A DNA stretch of 64,000 bases from Prauserella halophila (GTDB lineage: Bacteria; Actinomycetota; Actinomycetes; Mycobacteriales; Pseudonocardiaceae), in contig NZ_JAMTCQ010000008.1 in the NCBI RefSeq assembly GCF_024171895.1, positions 496,001 through 560,000 on the forward strand. The letters run 5' to 3'. Below are positions 39,540 to 46,808 of this stretch, piece by piece (within the stretch, counting starts at the first letter, position 1; every line of letters begins with the position of its first letter). The position numbers and the translations under genes were made by a program. The notes under the pieces were generated by a model. It was not told the DNA's origin. It ran no database searches and was given only the letters and a program-made list of their open reading frames with translations.

Positions 39540-39600
39540 TCGCGGAGGTAGTGCCCCCGGTTTGGCCACCGGGGGCCACGCGGAGAGACCGACTCCGCGA
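39540..39600 (+). promoter_or_regulatory. Nested hairpin in the leader of the XRE gene
   Basis: An outer 8-bp stem TCGCGGAG/CTCCGCGA (39540-39547, 39593-39600) encloses a 9-bp stem GCCCCCGGT/ACCGGGGGC (39553-39561, 39568-39576). It ends 13 bases before ATG 39614, and the GAGG ribosome site lies just after it. It could be a structured RNA element or repressor target. Confidence 0.5.
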
Positions 39601-39613
39601 GCGAGGTAGCCCC

Positions 39614-40819
39614 ATGTCGTCCGAGACGTTCGGGCAGTGTCTGCGTCGGCTCCGCGCCGCCGCCGGCCTGTCACAGTCCCGCCTGGCACGCCTGGTGCCG
39701 ATCTCGCAGGCCAGCCTGTCGCGCTACGAGTCCGACACGCAGGCGGTTGACGATCCGGGCGTCGCCGGCCGGCTCGACGAACTCGTCGGAGCGGGCGGCG
39801 CCCTACGCCAGCTCGCGCACCAGGCCGAGACGCAACAGCAGGCAGCGGGCCTGCTTGGTGAGGATGATGAGCTGGCCGCGCTGGAGCTTGAGCGGCGGGT
39901 GATGGCCAGCGACACCAGCTCGGCCACACTGGACCAGCTGGAGGTCATGTTCGACGCGCTGGCCATGGACTACCCATCCGCGCGGCCCGAGGACCTGCTT
40001 CCGAGGTTGCGACGGCACTTGTCCTATATCGGCGGCCTGGTCGAGGCGCCCCGGAAAACCCTGACCGATCATCGGCGGCTGCTGGTTCTCGGTGGCTGGT
40101 TCTCGCTGCTCGCGGCGACCGTGAATATCGACCTTGAGCAGCATCGACCGGCGACCGCGCAGCTGCGTACCGCGGCGAGCCTGGCACAACATGCGGGGCA
40201 TCCCGACATCGTCGCGTGGTGTTGGGAGACCGAGGCATGGCGAGTGCTCACCGCAGGCCATTACCAGCGAGCCGCCACGCTCGCGGAGCGTGCGCGGGAA
40301 CTGGCGCCCTACGGCAGTAGCGCGCAGGTTCAGGCGACCGCGCAGGCCGGACGTGCCGCCGCGCGGCTGGGCCTGTGGGACGACACCTATCGGGCTGTCG
40401 ACGACGTGCAGGCGCTCTCGGCCCGCATGGCGACCCCGGACACCCCGGAACACCACTATCGCTATGACCCGGCAAAGGCGCTCGCCTACCAGGCGACCAC
40501 GCTGGCGTGGCTCGGCGCTTCCGAGGCAGCGGAGCAAGCTCGCCAGGTGATCGAGACGTTCCGGCCTGCCGACGACGGCCAGACCTGGCCACGCCGCTAC
40601 GCGACCGCACACGTCGATCTTGCGCTCGTGGAGGCCAAGCGCGGCGAGCTGGATGCCGCAGCTGACGCTGCGCAGACCGCGATGATGTCTCAGCGGATCG
40701 TGCCGTCGAACTGGTGGCGCCTTGCCGAGGTCGTCCGGACGGTCGGCGAGGGGCAGCCCTCGGCGGCGCGGCAGCTGGAGCAGGCGTATCGACACATGAC
40801 CGGCGACCCTGGCCGGTAG
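39614..40819 (+). CDS. XRE-family regulator with TPR-like domain
   Basis: 401 aa. The N-terminal HTH (FGQCLRRLRAAAGLSQSRLARLVPISQASLSRYESD, 6-41) is followed by paired helical repeats (LRTAASLAQHAGHPDIVAWC, RAATLAERARELAPYG, VDLALVEAKRGELDAAADA). Similar in plan to the regulator at 36572 in the left remnant, but on the opposite strand. It probably senses a signal controlling the element or host genes. ATG 39614, GAGG eight bases upstream; the open frame further upstream is not protein-like. Confidence 0.78.
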   Translation: MSSETFGQCLRRLRAAAGLSQSRLARLVPISQASLSRYESDTQAVDDPGVAGRLDELVGAGGALRQLAHQAETQQQAAGLLGEDDELAALELERRVMASDTSSATLDQLEVMFDALAMDYPSARPEDLLPRLRRHLSYIGGLVEAPRKTLTDHRRLLVLGGWFSLLAATVNIDLEQHRPATAQLRTAASLAQHAGHPDIVAWCWETEAWRVLTAGHYQRAATLAERARELAPYGSSAQVQATAQAGRAAARLGLWDDTYRAVDDVQALSARMATPDTPEHHYRYDPAKALAYQATTLAWLGASEAAEQARQVIETFRPADDGQTWPRRYATAHVDLALVEAKRGELDAAADAAQTAMMSQRIVPSNWWRLAEVVRTVGEGQPSAARQLEQAYRHMTGDPGR

Positions 40820-40894
40820 ACGCGCTTATGCGCCTGCCTATGCGCATGGCGCAACCCCTGTTGTCGCAGGTCACCGGCGGTCGATGGTCTGGCC

Positions 40895-41179
40895 ATGCGG
40901 CACGTGCAATTCCCCAGCGGCCATATGGTCACGATCGGCCCGGACGGGTGGCCGATCGAGGCCGACCCCGATGCGCCCGACCTCGACACGGTGCCCGGAT
41001 GGCGCCCGGTCGCCGAAGGCGTGCGCCACATCGGCGGCACCGTCGACGAACCGGCCGCCGACACCGTGGCCGAGATGCTGTGCGGCCGCCAGATCGTCGT
41101 GCCTCGCCGACACCGCCGCGTGCCGCCAGCCCTGTTCGACTGCCACGCCTGCTGGCACGAATGGCTCGGCATCGACTGA
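40895..41179 (+). CDS. PDGWP-family island protein, element copy
   Basis: 94 aa. MVTIGPDGWPIEADPDAPDL, the VPGWRPVAEGVRHIGGTVDEPA block, and a final CHACWHEWLGID with a CxxC. Closely paralogous to 37973. It follows the XRE regulator by 75 bp. The name PDGWP is mine for reference; the family has no known role. Confidence 0.65.
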   Translation: MRHVQFPSGHMVTIGPDGWPIEADPDAPDLDTVPGWRPVAEGVRHIGGTVDEPAADTVAEMLCGRQIVVPRRHRRVPPALFDCHACWHEWLGID

Positions 41180-41201
41180 CCGGCACCCGGGAGGAACGCT
41201 G

Positions 41202-41465
41202 TTACCCCTCGCGTGCCGTCCAGCCGCTCCCCAGCACCGGGCGGCACGCCCGCTTCGCCCGCAACTCGTCGAGCGCGGACGGCGCCGGCCCACACTCCCG
41301 CAACAGCCACAGAACCCGCGTCAGCACCTCGCGGCCCACACCCTCCCCGGCGTCGACCTGCCGCGCGGCCAGCACCGCCGCCCGGCCCAACCGCTCCGAC
41401 ACCGCAACACCCGGCCACATGTGCGCCGCCACCCCGGCCACCGCCTCACGTTCAGCCGGGCCCAC
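41202..41465 (-). CDS. Hypothetical protein at the end of the element operon
   Basis: 87 aa, Ala/Arg-rich and helical, with HMWPGVAVSERLGRAAVLAARQ. GTG 41465 is preceded by GGAGGG; another GTG at 41471 lies inside that site. It overlaps the previous gene by 14 bp. Last of a long minus-strand gene chain. No family recognised. Confidence 0.5.
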   Translation of the reverse strand: MGPAEREAVAGVAAHMWPGVAVSERLGRAAVLAARQVDAGEGVGREVLTRVLWLLRECGPAPSALDELRAKRACRPVLGSGWTAREG

Positions 41466-41766
41466 GGTCACCCTCCAACCCGGCCAAAAACGCGGTCAAC
41501 TCGGACTCGGACAAGCCCCGACCGGCCGCGGCACCGGCGTCCGTGTCCGTGGCCTGCTCACGCACCCGTTCCAGCGCCCGCAACAACGGCGGCACCGTCT
41601 GCCCGAGCATCCGCTCGGCCTGCTCCGCGCTCATGCCGTCGACCACCTCGGCCAGCCGCTCGGCCGTGCGCAGCTCCGGAGTCCACGACGGCACCCCCAG
41701 CTCACGCCCGAGGCGTTTCACGGACGAACTGAGCGACGAGCGACGTTTAGCAGGTTTTCCGTTCAT
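41452..41766 (-). CDS. Small hypothetical protein of the element operon
   Basis: 104 aa. Basic start (NGKPAKRRSSLSSSVKRLGRELG) then helical PELRTAERLAEVVDGMSAEQAERMLGQT. ATG 41766 follows GGGAGGGGGG. It resembles small plasmid-partition accessory proteins only vaguely. Unknown. Confidence 0.5.
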   Translation of the reverse strand: MNGKPAKRRSSLSSSVKRLGRELGVPSWTPELRTAERLAEVVDGMSAEQAERMLGQTVPPLLRALERVREQATDTDAGAAAGRGLSESELTAFLAGLEGDRGPG

Positions 41767-41898
41767 CGTCCCCCCTCCCTTGAATCGTTCGCGCAAAAAA
41801 ATGGACAGAGGGACGGGGGTGTAGCTTTGAAAAGCTGAGGGGAAAACGGCGCTGTGATTCGCCGCATTGTTGCTGGTCACAGTTGGGCCGTGGTCGTC

Positions 41899-42180
41899 TC
41901 ATGGCCGGTTCCTCTTCTCTTCGCGCTGCCACTGCGCGGCCTGTTCGTCGGTGGGGCCTTCGGGTGGTAGGCCGACGGCGTGGCGGAGTCGGGCGAGTTC
42001 GGCGGGCGGGAGTGGCTGGCGGGCGGGTTGTGGGCCTCGGGCGCGGCGCCATGCTTGGTAGTGGGTTCCGCAGAGTCGGCGGGTACGGGCGGGGCGGTGG
42101 CAGTCGGGGCGGGTGCAGTGGTCGGCCGGGGCCGAGGGCGTGGTGCCCTCGGCCCCGGCCGTGGTGGTGCGGTGGGCCAT
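41899..42180 (-). CDS. Small zinc-finger-like protein
   Basis: 93 aa. CTRPDCHRPARTRRLCGTHY gives a Cys-x4-Cys...Cys-x2-His pattern, a probable zinc finger of the kind found in phage and plasmid proteins. A Pro-rich tail follows. ATG 42180 lies two bases after the stop of the preceding gene. Confidence 0.6.
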   Translation of the reverse strand: MAHRTTTAGAEGTTPSAPADHCTRPDCHRPARTRRLCGTHYQAWRRARGPQPARQPLPPAELARLRHAVGLPPEGPTDEQAAQWQREEKRNRP

Positions 42181-42182
42181 GG

Positions 42183-43244
42183 CTAGCTGCGGCCGCCGGG
42201 GAGGAATCGGCCGAGGCCGGCGAACGCCTGCCCGGCGCGGGTCTCGTGTTGCTGGTCGGGGACGCTGGCGACGGCGGCTCGGGTGGCGGCGCGCATGTCG
42301 TCTTCGCCGGCGTCGCGGGGCGGGCGCGGCTTGCGGGTGGTGTGCTGCTGGCCGGGCCGGGGCTGGGCCTCGGCGGTTCGCCACAGTCCGGGTGTCCAGC
42401 CGAGGCGAGCCGCCACCGGCAGGTGTAGTTCGGGCGGGACCCACCGGAGGTCGCTTTCGTCGCTGCGGGTGCCGGGTGTGCGGTAGAGCGTGCTGGCGGT
42501 GGTCTGGTCGAGTGCGGCGACGATGCGGCCGGCGTGATGCAGCGCCCGCATGCGGGCGGCGAGGTCGCGCAGCGTGCCGACGGTGCCGAGCTTGATCGGC
42601 TCGATTCCGTCGAGGTTGACCCGTGGCCAGCCTCGGAGGCATCCGCGGTCGGAGTCCCACACGTTCTCGTGCGGGCCTTTGCGGGCCTGCTGCTGCACGC
42701 GCTGGATCGTGGCGGCGTAGTCGTCGAGGTCGAGTAGCTGCCGTGCGGCGTCGATGGACTGGTCGACGAGTTGGGCGGCCTGCTTCGACAGGGAGTCGTG
42801 CACCTTGCCGGCGTCACGGCGCGCGGCCTGGACGGCTTCGGCCTCGAGGGCGTCGGCGACCTGCCGTTCGAGCTGTGCGGCGAGGGTGCCGTCGACGTGG
42901 TCGATCTTGCCGCGTTCGACGGCGATCGGTGCGAGGGCGTGCACGGCGTCGGCGGGGGTGGTGTCGCCGGCGACGACGTTGTCGGCGAGGTGGGCGAGCC
43001 GGTCGCGCAGTTCGGTGCGGGCGGTGGCGAACTCGGCGCCGACGAGTTTGGCCCGGTCGAGGGCGGCGCGGGTGTCTGTGAGCAGGTGCCCGAGGTCGTG
43101 CTCGTCGACGGCGCGGACGAGGGCGTGGGTAGCGGTGCGCTGCTCGCTGGTGACGCGGGGCCGCTTGGTCGTGGTCATCGTCTGGCCTTTCGGTTCGGTC
43201 TTGCCGGTCGTGGTGTCGGTCTTGTGCTTGGTGCGGCGGATCAT
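42183..43244 (-). CDS. Helical hypothetical protein of the element
   Basis: 353 aa. Long Ala/Arg/Asp-rich helices with probable coiled coils (residues 30-200), then RGWPRVNLDGIEPIKLGTVGTLRDLAARMRALHHAGR and a C-terminal ELHLPVAARLGWTPGLW. No enzyme motif seen. ATG 43244 follows GGAGG and overlaps the upstream stop (ATGA). It may be a DNA-handling or partition accessory factor; that is a guess from position. Confidence 0.6.
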   Translation of the reverse strand: MIRRTKHKTDTTTGKTEPKGQTMTTTKRPRVTSEQRTATHALVRAVDEHDLGHLLTDTRAALDRAKLVGAEFATARTELRDRLAHLADNVVAGDTTPADAVHALAPIAVERGKIDHVDGTLAAQLERQVADALEAEAVQAARRDAGKVHDSLSKQAAQLVDQSIDAARQLLDLDDYAATIQRVQQQARKGPHENVWDSDRGCLRGWPRVNLDGIEPIKLGTVGTLRDLAARMRALHHAGRIVAALDQTTASTLYRTPGTRSDESDLRWVPPELHLPVAARLGWTPGLWRTAEAQPRPGQQHTTRKPRPPRDAGEDDMRAATRAAVASVPDQQHETRAGQAFAGLGRFLPGGRS

Positions 43245-43405
43245 CGGGTCGGTACCTCCGGGTCGGGGCGGGCGGAATACGTAACGGTGTGGCCGGTGTG
43301 TGACGAGTGCAGTGCTGCCCATTCGTCGACGGCCGGGAGTGGCCCGGTTCGGGTCCAGTCGCACGACGGTTCGCGGCATTGGGCGGTGTGCTGAGGTCTA
43401 CTCAC
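43241..43405 (-). CDS. Small hypothetical protein (54 aa)
   Basis: 54 aa: SRPQHTAQCREPSCDWTRTG, then PAVDEWAALHSSHTGHTV. A CxxxxC pair and a His-containing helix hint at a small metal-binding motif. GTG overlaps the previous stop; its stop overlaps the next ATG. Recovered by reading frames through the operon. Confidence 0.5.
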   Translation of the reverse strand: MSRPQHTAQCREPSCDWTRTGPLPAVDEWAALHSSHTGHTVTYSARPDPEVPTR

Positions 43406-43548
43406 TTCGGGTGTCCTTCCTGGTCGGGGTCGGTTGTGGACGGTTGCGGGTCGAGGTGGTCGGCGACGAGTGCGGCGGCGTCGGCGAGTTGCCGGAGCGC
43501 GTCGGCGAGCAGGTCCGGCGCGGGGTCGCGCGTGGGGACCGTTGTCAT
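43402..43548 (-). CDS. Small hypothetical protein (48 aa), too short for a default ORF cut
   Basis: Starts MTTVPTRDPAPDLLADALRQ and ends DPDQEGHPK. Helical, acidic. It is held in place by overlaps at both ends: ATG with the upstream TGA (43545-43548), stop with the downstream GTG. That chaining is my main evidence that it is real. Confidence 0.5.
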   Translation of the reverse strand: MTTVPTRDPAPDLLADALRQLADAAALVADHLDPQPSTTDPDQEGHPK

Positions 43549-43763
43549 GTCGGGTCGCCGAGGATGTGGCGGAGTGCGTCGTCGACGTGAACCTCGAGGA
43601 CGTCGGGACAGTCGGGGCGGTGGAGTAGTTCCGCGGTGATGTCGCGTTCGGCGGCGACGATCGCGGGTTCGCCACCGCAGTCGTCGCAGCGCTCGGTTCC
43701 GGCGAGGTTGCGGAGCAGGGCGTCGAGTTCGGCGCCGCCGACGATCGCGTACGGGTCGGTCAT
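43545..43763 (-). CDS. Small CxxC protein of the element
   Basis: 72 aa. LAGTERCDDCGGEP and HRPDCPD give a CxxC plus Cys zinc-binding possibility. The C-terminal half VLEVHVDDALRHILGD is helical. ATG with AAGGGG just before it (GGGGAAGAACC). It starts just after the inverted-repeat region at 43789-43929. Confidence 0.55.
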   Translation of the reverse strand: MTDPYAIVGGAELDALLRNLAGTERCDDCGGEPAIVAAERDITAELLHRPDCPDVLEVHVDDALRHILGDPT

Positions 43764-43788
43764 GGTTCTTCCCCTTTGCTTACGGTCT

Positions 43789-43929
43789 CCGGAATTAACG
43801 GAGTTACGGATTAAGCGTGTGACCTGCTGAAATGCTGGGTGCTTTTCTCCGCGGGTTTACGGACCTTCGGATTAAGTCCGTGGCGTTTTCGCTGGTCATG
43901 GCGTTTGTCCGTAAGTCCGTTAATTCCGG
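43789..43929. repeat. Inverted repeat with TTACGGA-type iterons, candidate replication origin
   Basis: Arms of 22 bases (43789-43810 and 43908-43929) pair with one mismatch; each carries CCGGAATTAACGGA and TTACGGA. Between them more copies occur (TTTACGGA, CGGATTAA, TTAAGTCCG). The region is visibly more AT-rich than its surroundings. It lies within the 156-bp gap between the ATPase gene and the next gene, the arm at 43908 reaching the ATPase stop codon. The 17-bp CGTGTGACCTGCTGAAA sequence inside also occurs near attL. Confidence 0.65.
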
Positions 43930-45236
43930 CGGTCTGTGGTGAAGTAGCGAGTGGACGGTCGGCCGCGCTGTCGTGGCGTGACTTCCTGGCGGATGCGGCC
44001 GTCCTCGATGAGGGGCCGGAGAATCGCGTCGATCTCGGCGGCCTTGCGGTTCTTGGCGAAGTGCCCGTTCGCGACCTCGGTCTTGGATCGGCCGGCGGCG
44101 CCGGCCGCGGCGATGAACTCGACGAGCCGGTCCTGCTCGCCGCTGTCGGGTTCGGTGCCGAACAGCCACTCGGCCGAGGCGCTGGCGTACTCCCACAGCG
44201 CCAGCGCGGCCCGCAGGTGCGGCTCGTCGACCTCGTGGTGCCCGTCGAGGAGGGCGTAGGCCAGCGAGAGCCGCAGCACCTGCGGCACCGCGCGGGACAG
44301 GAACTTCGCGACCGCACCGTCGGGCCGCTCACGACGGACGTGCCCGTACTGGGCGCGCCACAGCTCATCGGCAGCCGCGGTGCGCTTGACCTCGCCGACC
44401 TTCCAGCCGAGGGCCGCCCGCTCGGCCAGAACGCCGGCGACCTCGCCGACGATGTTCTCGGGGATGTTGCCGCCGTCGGGGCACAACTTTGTGCGCCGGG
44501 ACGCGATCGGCAGAAACCTATTCATGGTGCCGCCGGCGAGCTGGGCATCGGTGAGACGTGCTTTCAGCTCGCCCGGGGTGGCGTGACCGACGATGACGAT
44601 ATGCGCGCCGGTCGCGGTCAACGGCGAGCCGCGGGTCAGGGTGCGCAGCACTCCGCCGTCCCACGCTTCGCGCAGCACCCGGGGCAGGATCGACCCGTTG
44701 CGCTCCATCACCGACAACGTGCCGGCGAACTCCGGCTCCTCGATGTAAACCCGCTTGTCGACGACGCCCTCGTCGAACGTCTTCGCGTCCGGGTCGTCGC
44801 CGGTGCCGTCGCGTACCAGGTCGATCAGACCTTCCCCGGATGACAGGCCGCCGACCTTCGGCACGCCGCCCGGGTCGGCGAACTCTGCGGCGTCGAACAG
44901 GGCGTCGACGACGCCGGCCGAGGTGCCCTTCGCGCCGGTGCTGGTCTTGCCCACGATCAGCGGGCACACCCGGGTCGGGTGGGTGCGGTTGTCGGCCCGC
45001 ACATGCGGCTCCCGGCCCACGACCACGCCGAACCGTGCCAGCAGCGTCGCCAGCACGGCCGCCGGGTGCGCCTCGGAGTGCGGCACGACCGACTCCACGA
45101 TCCACCCGGCCGTGCCCTGCAACGCCTCCGATGTCAGCGTCGGGAACGACACGACCCGGTCGACCGGGCTCTCGTCGACGTCCTGCTCGTCGACTGCGAT
45201 CTCGGGCGGTGGCCTCCGCACGTCATCAGTAGTCAC
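43920..45236 (-). CDS. ATPase/primase-associated replication-like protein (DUF3987-like)
   Basis: 438 aa from GTG 45236, which overlaps the preceding stop. VSFPTLTSEALQGTAGWIVE, the P-loop-like VGKTSTGAKGTSAG, YIEEPEFAGTLSVMERNGS (Walker B-like acidic), IVGHATPGELKARL and a C-terminal winged-helix-like end (GRSKTEVANGHFAKNRKAAEIDAIL). The pattern fits phage/plasmid DUF3987-type ATPases that lie with primases. It is the best candidate for a replication protein of the element; it sits next to the putative origin. An ATG at 45251 is an alternative start. Confidence 0.65.
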   Translation of the reverse strand: MTTDDVRRPPPEIAVDEQDVDESPVDRVVSFPTLTSEALQGTAGWIVESVVPHSEAHPAAVLATLLARFGVVVGREPHVRADNRTHPTRVCPLIVGKTSTGAKGTSAGVVDALFDAAEFADPGGVPKVGGLSSGEGLIDLVRDGTGDDPDAKTFDEGVVDKRVYIEEPEFAGTLSVMERNGSILPRVLREAWDGGVLRTLTRGSPLTATGAHIVIVGHATPGELKARLTDAQLAGGTMNRFLPIASRRTKLCPDGGNIPENIVGEVAGVLAERAALGWKVGEVKRTAAADELWRAQYGHVRRERPDGAVAKFLSRAVPQVLRLSLAYALLDGHHEVDEPHLRAALALWEYASASAEWLFGTEPDSGEQDRLVEFIAAAGAAGRSKTEVANGHFAKNRKAAEIDAILRPLIEDGRIRQEVTPRQRGRPSTRYFTTDRRN

Positions 45237-45565
45237 GCGGCGGTACTCCATGTGTTCGGTTCGCCCGCGGCCCACGAAGCGGCGGCACGGGCCTTGATCT
45301 GGTCGGGGGTGAGGGCGGGCCGGTCGTAGACACGGCGCCGGCGTTCGAGCTCGGCGTAGGTGGCCGCGCCGGCGACCTTCCGCCAGTTCACGAGCCCCGC
45401 CATGGCCGCGGTTGCGGCGGACATGTCGCGGCGTCGGCGCCACTCGGCCCACTCGGCGAGCAGGTCCATGACGTGCTCCGACCGCTTGAGCGCGCGCCAC
45501 GCTTGCGCGTCGTCAACGAGCTGGTCGTACTCGGCCCGACTGAGGGTCACGACATCGGCGCTCAT
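45233..45565 (-). CDS. Helical hypothetical protein in the element operon
   Basis: 110 aa. SADVVTLSRAEYDQLVDDAQAWRALKR is antitoxin/Phd-like at first glance, followed by LLAEWAEWRRRRDMSAATAA. ATG 45565 overlaps the upstream stop, and its stop overlaps the ATPase GTG. No convincing family. Confidence 0.55.
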   Translation of the reverse strand: MSADVVTLSRAEYDQLVDDAQAWRALKRSEHVMDLLAEWAEWRRRRDMSAATAAMAGLVNWRKVAGAATYAELERRRRVYDRPALTPDQIKARAAASWAAGEPNTWSTAA

Positions 45566-45798
45566 GACGCGGCCTCGATGTCGTCGAGCACGCGGGCCGA
45601 CAGCACGCCCCACAGGCCGGCGTCGCGCAGGTGTCGTTCGGTGCGGCGGCAGGCGTTGCGCACATCGCGGCGCCTGCGATGGGCCGTAATGTCGTCCGGC
45701 TGCGCTACCCTCGGGGTGGACCTGCTGGTGGTCTTTCGACGGCCCGTCGTCTCGTTTTCTGCTCCGAGGCGGCGGGTCTTCACTGTTCCGGCGGGCAT
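45562..45798 (-). CDS. Basic small protein next to the excisionase
   Basis: 78 aa, Arg/Thr-rich (GTVKTRRLGAENETTGRRKTTS; HRRRRDVRNACRRTERHLRDAG). Probably binds nucleic acid. ATG 45798 overlaps the excisionase TAA (TAATG). Unknown role. Confidence 0.5.
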   Translation of the reverse strand: MPAGTVKTRRLGAENETTGRRKTTSRSTPRVAQPDDITAHRRRRDVRNACRRTERHLRDAGLWGVLSARVLDDIEAAS

Positions 45799-45998
45799 TA
45801 CATCGTCACCCGGCCGCCGCGTGCGGTCTGCTGGTCGAGCCATTTGTCCACTTCGGACCAGCGGTAGCGCGCGTGTTTCCCGACACGGATGTAGGGCGGC
45901 CCGTATCCACGGGTGGCCCACGTGTCGAGAGTTCTTTCGGGAACCCCGATGTACTCGGCGACTTCGGGACGCTTCCCGAGCGGTCTGGTGTCTCGCAT
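45798..45998 (-). CDS. Excisionase-like helix-turn-helix protein
   Basis: 66 aa. RPEVAEYIGVPERTLDTWATRGYGPPYIRVGKHARYRWSEVDKWLDQ is the AlpA/MerR-like winged HTH of excisionases. Divergent from the repressor across a 144-bp control region. It should steer the integrase towards excision. ATG 45998 lacks a strong ribosome site. It leads the long minus-strand operon. Confidence 0.85.
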   Translation of the reverse strand: MRDTRPLGKRPEVAEYIGVPERTLDTWATRGYGPPYIRVGKHARYRWSEVDKWLDQQTARGGRVTM

Positions 45999-46005
45999 CG
46001 AAACC

Positions 46006-46034
46006 CACTTTCGATCGATGTGAATATCGAAGTG
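46006..46034. promoter_or_regulatory. Imperfect inverted repeat between excisionase and repressor
   Basis: CACTTTCGAT (46006-46015) and ATCGAAGTG (46026-46034) pair except for one extra T. It lies eight bases upstream of the excisionase start, in the divergent control region, and is a plausible operator of the XRE repressor. The surrounding 140 bp are AT-richer than the genome average. Confidence 0.5.
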
Positions 46035-46142
46035 ATCGTTACAGCAAACACTCTGCACTCCGGGACTGGTTGGCGTCAAGAAGCAACGCGCGACAAACAA
46101 CAACGGTTGCGCAGGAATCGAAATGATGCGAGCCTCGGCGCT

Positions 46143-46808
46143 GTGACCGATGAGAAGAAGCAGAAGAACCCACTCGGCCCTACGGGACAGGTCGTCCGCC
46201 AGAACGTCGAGCAGCTGCGGAGCGCGCGAGGGCTCGACTACAAGAAGCTCTCCGCCCTGCTCGGCGAATACGGCCGCCCAATCCCACCTCTCGGCCTGTC
46301 GCGGATTGAGAAGGGCACTCGACGCGTTGACGCCGACGACTTGACCGCGCTCGCGGTGGTGCTCGGCGTCAACCCGAACCGGCTGTTGTTCCCGGTCGGC
46401 GAGCTACCCGACGACGTCGCACTTACTCCCGAGTTGACCGTGCCAGTCGGCGAGGTGTGGGCGTGGGCGCTCGCACAGCGCGCACTACCTCTACCTGGAA
46501 GCGACGACGAAGACTTCGAGCTGAACGCGGTGCCGCGCTGGCTGCGGCGGGGTTCCGATCACACGGCATCGCGTGCGGCGGTCGACGTGCTGCGACGGGT
46601 GCAGCAGCTCGTACAGGCCCGGGAAGCCGAAGTGGCAGAGCCCGCGGAATTCGAGGGCGGAGTTCGAACGGCCCGGCACGGGGAAGGCTCGGATGCGCCG
46701 CGCGCACGGGCCGCCTCGGGCGGAGACCCGGATTCCGTACGCCGGTCCGTGCGGCGGCTGCGCGCCGAGGTCGCCGACCTGATCGGAGACGACGATGCCG
46801 GTAGATGA
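46143..46808 (+). CDS. XRE-family repressor of the element
   Basis: 221 aa. HTH: VVRQNVEQLRSARGLDYKKLSALLGEYG...PPLGLSRIEKGTRRV, DLTALAVVLGVNPNRLLFP (about 17-80), then a linker and an Arg/Ala-rich tail. GTG 46143 starts after a stretch without conserved sequence. It overlaps the integrase by 14 bp and lies opposite xis, the usual place for an immunity-type repressor. Confidence 0.8.
   Translation: MTDEKKQKNPLGPTGQVVRQNVEQLRSARGLDYKKLSALLGEYGRPIPPLGLSRIEKGTRRVDADDLTALAVVLGVNPNRLLFPVGELPDDVALTPELTVPVGEVWAWALAQRALPLPGSDDEDFELNAVPRWLRRGSDHTASRAAVDVLRRVQQLVQAREAEVAEPAEFEGGVRTARHGEGSDAPRARAASGGDPDSVRRSVRRLRAEVADLIGDDDAGR

Noticed and set aside
41747-42817. 356-aa minus-strand frame overlapping the zinc-finger gene
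   Set aside because: Pro/Thr/Ser-rich shadow of the 42183-43244 gene; the coupled, motif-bearing frames are 42183-43244 and 41899-42180.
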